Below, one piece after another: positions 6,570-13,500 of a stretch of DNA of 38,856 nt; position 1 is the stretch's first letter; every line of letters starts with the position of its first letter. A program made the translations under genes and the position numbers. The notes under the pieces were generated by a model. That model saw only the letters and a program-made list of their open reading frames with translations, ran no database searches and was not told the origin of the DNA. This DNA comes from an uncultured Lachnospiraceae bacterium. GTDB taxonomy: Bacteria; Bacillota; Clostridia; Lachnospirales; Lachnospiraceae. The stretch spans positions 1-38,856 of the forward strand of contig CABSEG010000021.1 in assembly GCA_902476645.1 (NCBI GenBank). Reading direction: 5' to 3'.

Positions 6570-6709
6570 AAAAAGGAGAAGCCGGGGCTTCTTGCCCCGG
6601 CAGGTTATGAAAAAGAAAGTATATGAAAAAGTTTGTTGTCCCTTGACACTATTTACTATACAGGAAAGTTGTAACTAAACTGTGTTTGGAATTTGAAAAA
6701 ATTGTGAAG
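6570..6709 (+). repeat. Direct repeat copy 3 (hairpin-peptide unit)
   Basis: Third copy, 37 bases after copy 2. Its hairpin (6581-6601) keeps pairing although bases changed: GCCGGGGC-TTCTT-GCCCCGGC against GCCGGAGC...GCTCCGGC in copies 1 and 2, that is A-T to G-C at the same position. The unit ends about 22 bases before the likely -35 of mgsA. Confidence 0.88.
6607..6678 (+). CDS. Short ORF of repeat copy 3, 23 residues
   Basis: Begins MKKKVYEKVCCPLTLFTIQE and ends SCN before TAA. It differs from copy 2 at one residue in the first 20, then stops four residues earlier. AAAAAGGAG (6570-6578) precedes the hairpin and the ATG is 5 bases after it, as in the other copies. The same reading surviving in two copies weakly supports translation. 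The function is unknown; nothing in it shows export or a known toxin or pheromone motif. Confidence 0.4.
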   Translation: MKKKVYEKVCCPLTLFTIQESCN

Positions 6710-6731
6710 GATATGAAAATAAATTATATTG

Positions 6732-6760
6732 TTGTGCGGAAAAGTAATTGCGGCTATAAT
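6732..6760 (+). promoter_or_regulatory. Candidate promoter of mgsA
   Basis: A perfect TATAAT (6755-6760) lies 41 bases before the mgsA start. The best -35 at 17-base spacing is TTGTGC (6732-6737), which is poor, so activity may need an activator or rely on upstream repeats. Confidence 0.5.
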
Positions 6761-6801
6761 GGAAAAAAGAACCGTTATATACCGGAAAGGAGAGAGGTTA
6801 C

Positions 6802-7275
6802 ATGAAGGACAATGCATATATCACATTTACCATAGGAAAGCAGAAAAACATAGCGCTGATTGCCCACGACGGTAAGAAGCATGAGCTGATTACATGGTGT
6901 GAACAGAACAAGGAGATTTTGAAAAATCACTTTCTGTGTGGAACGGGAACCACAGCCAGAATGATCACAGACAAAACCGGACTTCCGGTAAAGGGGTATA
7001 ACAGCGGCCCTCTCGGTGGGGATCAGCAAATCGGAGCTAAGGTGGTGGAAGGAAAGGTGGATTTTATTATTTTCTTTTCAGATCCCTTAGAGGCACAGCC
7101 TCATGACCCGGATGTAAAGGCGTTGCTCCGGATTGCCCAAGTCTATGACATCCCCATAGCCAACAATAAAGCTACAGCGGATTTTATGATCTGTTCTCCT
7201 CTGATGAGCCGGGAATACGATCATCAGGTGATTAATTTTAAGAGGAATATCAAAGAGCGGGCAGAAACATTGTAA
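6802..7275 (+). CDS. mgsA: Methylglyoxal synthase
   Basis: Converts dihydroxyacetone phosphate to methylglyoxal and phosphate, a glycolytic bypass relieving sugar-phosphate stress. The 157-residue protein shows the family hallmarks: IALIAHDGKKHELI with the early His-Asp, FLCGTGTTARMI for phosphate binding, YNSGPLGGDQQIGA, then FFSDPLEAQPHDPDVKALLR containing the catalytic Asp and His, and NNKATADFMICSPL. Length is normal (about 150). ATG 6802 follows AAAGGAGAGAGG. It stands alone, with an unusual array of hairpin repeats directly upstream and a lysin gene downstream. Confidence 0.96.
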   Translation: MKDNAYITFTIGKQKNIALIAHDGKKHELITWCEQNKEILKNHFLCGTGTTARMITDKTGLPVKGYNSGPLGGDQQIGAKVVEGKVDFIIFFSDPLEAQPHDPDVKALLRIAQVYDIPIANNKATADFMICSPLMSREYDHQVINFKRNIKERAETL

Positions 7276-7401
7276 AATGTTCTGTATCGACAAGGCTGTA
7301 TAAGGCTCCTTTCCCGATCTGTTTGAATACAGTGTATCAGGGAGAAATTCCCTTCTGGATGACGGAATTCAGAATGAAGATAGAAAGGGTTAGGAGCGTA
7401 T

Positions 7402-8334
7402 ATGGAAGTTATAAAACAATACCTGACTAAAAATGACTGCTATAACAGCGGCCGTACTATTCAGATTACCCATATGCAGTTGCATTCCATCGGAACACCC
7501 CAGCCCAGGGCAGAATCTTTGATGTCGTACTGGAATCAGCCGGGGATTGAACAGATGGTGCATGCTCTGGTGCAGTTTGAGCCGAAAGAGGCAGTGTATG
7601 AGATTATGGAGCCAAACAAGAGAAGCTGGGCAGATGCTGGCTTTGGAAACAACCATGCCTACACTGTGGAAATGATGGAGCCTGATACCATCCGCTACAC
7701 GTCTGGAGCGTCCTATACGGACTTAAATCCGGCGAAGACAAAGGCACATGTGCTGGGAACCTATCAGGTGGCAGTGAAGTATTTTGCAAAAAAATGTAAG
7801 GAGTTTGGACTGGATCCCATGGCCCGAAAAGACGGAGTTCCAGTGGTTTTTTCCCACAATGAAGGGAGGATTTTGGGAGTGTCTTCGGCGCATGCGGATC
7901 CGGAGCATCTCTGGAAGGCCTATGGGCTGACCATGGATCAGTTTCGGCGGGATGTGAAGGCAGCTATGGGAGGCGGGAGAAAGAAAAATCAAGATGGCAC
8001 GTATACGGTTGTGGCAGGCGATACGCTGTACAGCATTGCCCAAGAATTTGGCTGTACGCTGGCAAGATTGAAAAAATGGAACCATCTGGACTCCAATGCT
8101 ATCTTGCCGGGTCAGAAACTGAAATTTTACTACTGGATTGGCGAGGTAATCAAAAAGAAGGCTCCTCTAAAGACAGGGGCGGGAAAGCAGAAGAAAACCG
8201 TGAAAAAGCTTTCTGCGGGAACCAGGCTGGAAGTGACAGGTGGGAAAAAATCCGCTGCCGGGAAAAAATGGTATCGGGTGCGTTATGAAGGCAAAGCGCG
8301 GTATATTTATAGCAAGTGGGTGAAAAAGATATAG
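7402..8334 (+). CDS. N-acetylmuramoyl-L-alanine amidase with LysM and SH3-like domains
   Basis: Peptidoglycan hydrolase of 310 residues. Residues about 15-180 are an Amidase_2/PGRP-type domain: TIQITHMQLHSIGTPQPR holds the first zinc His, NNHAYTVEMMEPD is the substrate strand, and FSHNEGRILGVSSAHADPEHLW contains the later His and the Asp-Pro-x-x-L-W motif typical of phage amidases. Residues about 195-240 are one LysM domain (YTVVAGDTLYSIAQEFGC to ILPGQKLKF). The last 50 residues resemble a bacterial SH3 domain (GKKWYRVRYEGKARYIYSKW). No signal peptide or membrane segment is visible, so it resembles a holin-released endolysin rather than a resident autolysin, but no phage genes surround it. 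The ATG is 5 bases after AGGAG. Confidence 0.88.
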   Translation: MEVIKQYLTKNDCYNSGRTIQITHMQLHSIGTPQPRAESLMSYWNQPGIEQMVHALVQFEPKEAVYEIMEPNKRSWADAGFGNNHAYTVEMMEPDTIRYTSGASYTDLNPAKTKAHVLGTYQVAVKYFAKKCKEFGLDPMARKDGVPVVFSHNEGRILGVSSAHADPEHLWKAYGLTMDQFRRDVKAAMGGGRKKNQDGTYTVVAGDTLYSIAQEFGCTLARLKKWNHLDSNAILPGQKLKFYYWIGEVIKKKAPLKTGAGKQKKTVKKLSAGTRLEVTGGKKSAAGKKWYRVRYEGKARYIYSKWVKKI

Positions 8335-8340
8335 GATAAA

Positions 8341-8374
8341 CAAAAATGCCCGGAATCGACTTCTGATTCCGGGC
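8341..8374 (-). terminator. Terminator of the 64-residue minus-strand gene
   Basis: GCCCGGAATC and GATTCCGGGC form a perfect 10-bp stem (8348-8374). On the minus strand it is followed by ATTTTTG, giving the U tract; on the plus strand there is none. It lies 13 bases past the stop of the gene at 8387. Confidence 0.8.
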
Positions 8375-8386
8375 AGCAAATCCTGG

Positions 8387-8581
8387 TTATTGAGAGGATT
8401 CCTTATCAACAGGAACACTTGGGGGAGTAAAACGATATACATCTTCATAGGACTCAAGCTGACTGCGTTCCGTTGGGGCAAAGGGAATGAGTCCCGTGCA
8501 GTCCCAGGCAGAACAGGAATTTCCAAGATAGTCGTAGGAATCCGACAAATCTTCCTGATTCGATTCTTTTTCCTTTTTCAT
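8387..8581 (-). CDS. Small acidic protein of unknown function (64 residues)
   Basis: I do not recognise a named family. The protein is acidic and polar with no hydrophobic segment or signal: a charged N-terminus MKKEKESNQEDLSD, then YDYLGNSCSAWDCTGLIPFA with two Cys five residues apart, then TERSQLESYEDVYRF and a Pro-rich end. I recall short Lachnospiraceae proteins carrying a similar SxxDCTGLIP core but cannot confirm. The case for a real gene is strong: AAAGGAG lies 6 bases before ATG, a promoter with TTGACT-18-TATAAC is 47 bases upstream, and an oriented terminator follows. It is a monocistronic gene between the lysin and truA, divergent from truA. Confidence 0.75.
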   Translation of the reverse strand: MKKEKESNQEDLSDSYDYLGNSCSAWDCTGLIPFAPTERSQLESYEDVYRFTPPSVPVDKESSQ

Positions 8582-8626
8582 GGCTGCTCCTTTCCCGTGT
8601 TTTTGGTAGTATGTCCTGATTTTTTA

Positions 8627-8635
8627 TGTTATACT
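8627..8635 (+). promoter_or_regulatory. Candidate extended -10 of truA
   Basis: TG-T-TATACT (8627-8635) is an extended -10 element on the plus strand, with no good -35. It shares bases 8628-8633 with the -10 of the minus-strand promoter, so the two could not be occupied together. Confidence 0.4.
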
Positions 8636-8657
8636 CTTAGAAGGACGCGTAAGTCAA
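8628..8657 (-). promoter_or_regulatory. Promoter of the 64-residue minus-strand gene
   Basis: On the minus strand TTGACT (8652-8657) is followed by an 18-base spacer and TATAAC (8628-8633). The transcript would have a leader of about 40 bases. Confidence 0.7.
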
Positions 8658-8723
8658 AGGCATTTTACCCAGGATATGGGAAAAAGGCAGTGGAGATTTA
8701 CCTGAAAAAAGGAGTTGAGTGCC

Positions 8724-9455
8724 GTGAATTATCGATTTTTAATACAATATGACGGAACCCGCTACGATGGGTGGCAGCGTCAGAGAACAACAGACAATAC
8801 CATTCAGGGTAAGTTAGAACAGGTGCTTGGCAGAATGGCGGAGACTCCGGTGGAGGTCAAAGGGGCCAGCAGGACGGATGCTGGCGTTCACGCAAGGGGT
8901 CAGGTGGCCAATGCGCATCTGCCGGAAGGATGGACTGCCGAGGAGATTTTGGATTATGTAAATCAGTATCTGCCTGAGGATATTGGAGTTTCTGAGGTAA
9001 AAGAGGTTTCGGAGCGATTTCACAGCAGGCTTCATGCGGGGGCTAAGACCTATCTGTACCGGGTATCCATAGACACGACGAAAAATGTTTTTGAGAGAAA
9101 GTACATTTACCCCCTGAATCAGGCTCTGGATGTGGAGGCGATGAAGCGGGCGGCTGAGTGGCTGGTGGGGGAACATGATTTTCAGAGCTTTTGTGCAAAG
9201 AAAATGAAAAAGTCTTCCGTGCGAAGATTGGACGAGATCTCTTTTCGGCAAAGGAAAGGGGAACTGCAGATAACGTTCACAGGCAGCGGATTTCTCTATA
9301 ACATGGTTCGTATTTTGGCGGGTACCCTGATTGAAGTGGGACTTCATAAGAGAGATGCGGATTCCATGGGGGAATTGCTGGCAAAAAGAGAGCGGGCTTA
9401 TGCGGGCTTCACCGCCCCGGCCCGGGGACTGACCCTGATGGAGATTCGCTATTGA
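8724..9455 (+). CDS. truA: tRNA pseudouridine(38-40) synthase
   Basis: Isomerises uridines 38, 39 and 40 in the anticodon arm of tRNAs. The 243-residue protein starts NYRFLIQYDGTRYDGWQRQ and carries the catalytic motif GASRTDAGVHARGQV with the nucleophilic Asp at about residue 52. HDFQSFCAKK and SGFLYNMVRILAGTLIEVG are further TruA signatures. I start at GTG 8724, 9 bases after GGAG (8711-8714); the TTG at 8715 is adjacent to the ribosome site and too close. The gene is a single unit closed by a strong terminator. Confidence 0.95.
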   Translation: MNYRFLIQYDGTRYDGWQRQRTTDNTIQGKLEQVLGRMAETPVEVKGASRTDAGVHARGQVANAHLPEGWTAEEILDYVNQYLPEDIGVSEVKEVSERFHSRLHAGAKTYLYRVSIDTTKNVFERKYIYPLNQALDVEAMKRAAEWLVGEHDFQSFCAKKMKKSSVRRLDEISFRQRKGELQITFTGSGFLYNMVRILAGTLIEVGLHKRDADSMGELLAKRERAYAGFTAPARGLTLMEIRY

Positions 9456-9476
9456 CAGAAAGGGAAGACAAAGATC

Positions 9477-9517
9477 AGGTGCCGATATCGGAACAAATCC
9501 GGTATCGGCACCTTTTT
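9477..9517 (+). terminator. Terminator of truA
   Basis: GGTGCCGATATCGG and CCGGTATCGGCACC pair with minor irregularity around a short A-rich loop, followed by TTTTTAAT. The stop codon of the converging LUD gene lies in its U tract. Confidence 0.88.
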
Positions 9518-10151
9518 AATATCCCAGTGATTCTCCCACTAGGATGACACAGATACGTCCAGGAGTTCTGGAAAAACGTGTAATCACGGTTTGCGCACAG
9601 ATGCAGTCCTGGGACAGGCAATTGGAACAGACCCCGGTATGACAGCAGGGAGTATCCAATTCCAGACGCTGGGCATTTGGCGGAGCGGCCGCAACATGTA
9701 CTCTGGATATCGCTTCCGGTACGTTGGCCGCAACTTTATTCATTCCCACAATGAGGAATACGCGCCTGGGACCAAAACAGAGGGCAGCCACCCGGTTGCC
9801 GTTTCCGTCGATGTTTACCAGCTGTCCGTCCAAAGTGATGGCATTGGCGCTCATGAAGTAGGAGTCTGCGAAAAACGCCTCTCTGGTGAGACGCTGGCGT
9901 TCTTCAAGAGTCTTAGCGCTGTCCCGGTCTACAAGTGCGAGGCCAGACCGTCTCAGAGCAGTGAGGATACCACACTCTTCCAGGGTTACAGAACCGCCCC
10001 AGGATACGCTGGAGGAGTCCTCCAACAGCGACAGGGCTTTTTCGCAGGCAGATGCCCGATCGGGGCAGTAATAACCTTTCATGCCCCTCTTTTCCAGATG
10101 CCGAATGATAGCAGCCGCCTGCGCTTCATAGTGTTTTTGCATTGGTTTCAT
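9516..10151 (-). CDS. LUD domain protein (LutC-like, DUF162)
   Basis: A 211-residue protein of the LUD/DUF162 family, whose best known members (LutB and LutC) belong to lactate oxidation complexes. Visible family features are GYYCPDRASACEKALSLL, SVSWGGSVTLEECGI, DSYFMSANAITLDGQLVNID, GNRVAALCFGPRRVFLIVG and a C-terminal Cys cluster (CCHTGVCSNCLSQDCIC) that could bind metal. It is alone: no LutA or LutB neighbour is present, so a role in lactate use is not supported by context. I start at 10151 because GGAGG lies 8 bases upstream; the longer reading to 10292 crosses the ribosome site. It converges on truA, and its stop lies in the truA terminator. Confidence 0.88.
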   Translation of the reverse strand: MKPMQKHYEAQAAAIIRHLEKRGMKGYYCPDRASACEKALSLLEDSSSVSWGGSVTLEECGILTALRRSGLALVDRDSAKTLEERQRLTREAFFADSYFMSANAITLDGQLVNIDGNGNRVAALCFGPRRVFLIVGMNKVAANVPEAISRVHVAAAPPNAQRLELDTPCCHTGVCSNCLSQDCICAQTVITRFSRTPGRICVILVGESLGY

Positions 10152-10229
10152 ACATGTCACCTCCATATGGTGTAGATTTTTTAAAGGAAGCCGTGATTCA
10201 AAGGTTTTTAACCCTTTTCCTTCCAAAAT

Positions 10230-10238
10230 ATTATAGCA
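10230..10238 (-). promoter_or_regulatory. Candidate extended -10 of the LUD gene
   Basis: On the minus strand TGC-TATAAT (10230-10238) is an extended -10 about 80 bases before the start codon. No convincing -35 is present. Confidence 0.45.
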
Positions 10239-10417
10239 TGAATCAAAACATGTGTGGGAAATAGCTGAAAAGTAATATACAACTTTAAACATTTCAAGTC
10301 ATAGAACAGGAAAAAATCACGGGGCAGAAAAAAATCAGGAAGTAAAATGGAAATTTCTGGATAAATTAAGGTAATATGCACAAAAAGTATAATTGTTTGA
10401 TCTGATAAGTTGTATAT

Positions 10418-10434
10418 AAGTTGGACGTAAACTT
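10418..10434 (+). promoter_or_regulatory. Candidate AraR operator A upstream of the GH43 gene
   Basis: AAGTT and AACTT flank GGACGTA, an inverted repeat with a central ACGT. It matches the Bacillus AraR box (ATTTGTACGTACAAAT) at about 11 of 16 positions when aligned on ACGT. It lies 60 bases before the -35. The AraR link rests on the regulator gene downstream and is inference. Confidence 0.35.
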
Positions 10435-10450
10435 GTACAGAAAAGATGGA

Positions 10451-10464
10451 ATTTGTAACAAAAT
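10451..10464 (+). promoter_or_regulatory. Candidate AraR operator B upstream of the GH43 gene
   Basis: ATTTGTAACAAAAT contains the inverted arms TTTGT/ACAAA around one base. The arms equal those of the Bacillus AraR box but the central CGT is missing. It lies 30 bases before the -35. Confidence 0.3.
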
Positions 10465-10493
10465 CAGGCGTCATATATTGTCAATTGGTCATA

Positions 10494-10522
10494 TTGAACA
10501 AAGTAAAGTTGTATAGTATACT
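10494..10522 (+). promoter_or_regulatory. Promoter of the GH43 gene
   Basis: TTGAAC (10494-10499), a 17-base spacer and TATACT (10517-10522). The start codon is 50 bases further. The 270 bases between this and the LUD promoter are AT-rich, with candidate operators but no gene. Confidence 0.72.
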
Positions 10523-10572
10523 GAAAAAGCAACTAAAAAATACTGCGAGAATACAAGGGAGGATGACAATAG

Positions 10573-13500
10573 ATGAAAAATGCGGTATTTAAGAAGTTAC
10601 TGGCAGTGATGACGGCGGCGGCAGTGGCGGTAACGCCCATGTCAGGAACTGTGCTGGCCAGCGGAAAGACACAGACGCAGGAACAAGTGCAAAAGGAGAG
10701 AAGGGCAGAGATCCTTGGGACAGCGCTCAGTTCTTATGACTTTGAAGACTTTACCGCCAGCGGAAATGTCCTGACAGATGGAGAGCGAGAAGTAAAGCTG
10801 GTGACTACAGGTTCAGGAACGGCCCCGAGCTTGGTTCAGGATGCCACCAGAGGACAGGTTTTGCAGCTTAATCAGGCCGCCTATGCAGACAGCGGCTACG
10901 CCCTACTTCCGGAGAACCCATTCGAGGGAGTCTCCACAGGGGATGGCTTGACTCTGAACTTTTGGACGCTGACAACGGGAAATACCACGAATTATGGAGA
11001 CAAGTGCCTGATTGATTTTGAAGTGGCTCCTGCCTCTGAGGGAAAAAGAGCCGGCACTTTTGCAGTCAATCAGCAGATGATCTATTGGAATACCACAGAT
11101 CAGAATAGTAAATATATTGATTTTAATATGGGCTCTCTTGGCCTTTCCACAAGAGACGTGTGGAAAATGGTGACCATTGTCATTACGAAGGAAGGCCTGA
11201 AAGCCTACTGCGATGGCATGGAGGTTTCTGTGCCTATCAATGGGAGCAACAATGGAGAACTGGATTACGGGCAGATGATCAGCGATCTGGCGGGAGGACT
11301 GCTGGGAGAAGGAGAAAAATCCAATGTGCGTCTCGGAGCCAGTCTGGCCACCTATTGGAATTGCGCAGGAGCACGGATGGACGACGTATCTTTCTACGGA
11401 AAAGCGCTGACAGAAGATGAGATCGCGGATCTGTACGATGAGACCAAAGTGAAGGTAGGTCTGGAGTCTATTACTATTTCTGGAGAAACACAGGTGGATG
11501 AAGGCAAGACGATTCAGCTTTCTGCCGCTTTCACACCTGAGAACACCACGGAGAAGCGTCTGACCTGGACATCCAGCGATGAAAATGTGGTGACTGTGGA
11601 CAAAAACGGTGTTGTGACCGGAGTAGGCGGAGGCACTGCTAAAGTAAAGGCAGAGGCAGACGGCGTGGTTTCCAATGAACTGACTATTACGGTTATTCCC
11701 ACGGTGAAGAGTCTGGAGGAGGGGTATTACCTGACAGTATATTCCACCACCAAGAATTTTTATGCTGCCGCTGCCAATGTGGAGCAGGAAACCCAGAGCG
11801 TATATATGGCGGTCAGCAAAGATGGAAAGAACTTTGAAGTACTTAATAATGGAGGCGGTGTGATCTTTTCTAAGAACACAGCAGGTACCCTGAAGATAAC
11901 AAGTCCTAAGGTAGCCAAGGCGGATGGAAAATTCGTGGTGGTGGCTCCGGATGTAGATGCGTCTAGAGGCATCCATGTGTTTACCTCTGAAAACGGAGTA
12001 CAGTATTATGACGACACCCTGGTGGGCGAGGAAGAGCTTTCTTCTATGGGAGTTGATGTAAGCAACTATCTGTCTCTGGACAAGAAGAGCTTTCCTTTGC
12101 AGTTAGATGGAAAAAATATTCTGGAGGCAGATGAAACGATCACTTTAGGAAACGCGCTGGAGCTTACGGAAGAAGAGTATCGTTACATCGTAAATAAACT
12201 GGGAACCGTTAAAAACAATGGATTAGAAAAGCTGGCAGACCTGAATCTGAATGCAGGGGAGAGCCTGTCAGAGGAGCAGCTGGAGGAAATGTATCCCAGT
12301 GTAAATGCCACATATACGGACGGCTCCACCCAGAACTTTAATATTGACTGGAGCCAGGCTTTAGACGGTGTGGATTTATCAAAGGCCGGAACCTATACAC
12401 TGACCGGTCAGGTGGAGCAGACAAAATATTTAAATAAGCTGAAGGAATTAAATGGCAGTACTCTGCCGGAGGATGACCCGGAAAATGTAAATCCAGAGGA
12501 ACCGGACAACTATAACGAGGAGACAGGCAAGACCTATTACGATGAGACTAAATTTGTAGAAGGTATGGCAGATCCCTGCATCTACTGGGATGAGCAGACC
12601 GGCTATTACTACATGACCGGCTCCTACTTCCCACAGGATGGAGATGAGATCGACGAAAACGACCGTCCGGAACAGTACGACCGGATTGTGCTTCGCAGGG
12701 CCAGAACATTAGAAGGATTACAGAGCAGAAAAAATCAGGTGACCATCTGGAAAGTAGGCAATCAGGGCTACTATGACGGAGACCGCTATGTGGACAGAGG
12801 CTATCGCTATATCTGGGCGCCGGAGATCCACAGAGTAGGGGATGATTGGGTGATCTACTTTACCGAGAGTCACAGCAGCAATGCTTTTGATATTTATTCC
12901 CATGCGCTGGTACTGCCGGGAGATCAGGATCCCTACGAAACAGCGTTGAAGGCCTCTGATCAGGTATCGGAGTGGAAGGATTATAAGGTAAATCAGACCG
13001 TAAACGACAGTTTTAACTCGCTGAATACCTCCTTCTGTCTGGATATGACCTATTTTAAGGACGAAGTAAACGGTCAGTCTTATGTGATTTGGGCCGGCAA
13101 GCCCACTGCCGCCTACCAGGGAGGGAATACAGACTTATTTATGGCCAGGGTAAGTGAAGAGGAACCTTGGTTAGTAACTTCAGAAGCTATCCGCCTGACC
13201 TGCGCGGAGTATGGATGGGAGAGAATCCGTTACTGTGTAAATGAAGGAGCCACGGTGCTTCAGAAGGACGGAAACATCTTCATGTGCTATTCTGTATCCG
13301 GAACAGGTTCGGAATACGCCATCGGTATGATGAGCGCCAAGGCTGGGGAAGACCTGTTGGATATCAACAATTGGACCAAGAGCCCCTATCCGCTGCTGAC
13401 CTCCAGGGATGTGGACGGAGAAGAGGGGCCGGGACATAACTCCTTTACTGTGGACCAGGACGGAAACGCCATCTTTGTATACCACGCAAGACCCACCTCT

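Noticed and set aside
6637..6662. TTGACA...TATACA in repeat copy 3 (and equivalents) as a promoter
   Set aside because: The two hexamers are only 8 bases apart, far from the 16-19 required; the alternative TTGTTG with an 18-base spacer is weak.
6149..6709. CRISPR array
   Set aside because: The repeats are about 140 bases long, diverged, and separated by unequal spacers (102 and 37 bases), with no cas genes.
10903..11976. Minus-strand open frame (357 residues) opposite the GH43 gene
   Set aside because: Antisense shadow of the sugar-binding and Ig-like domains; no recognisable domain and no start signals.
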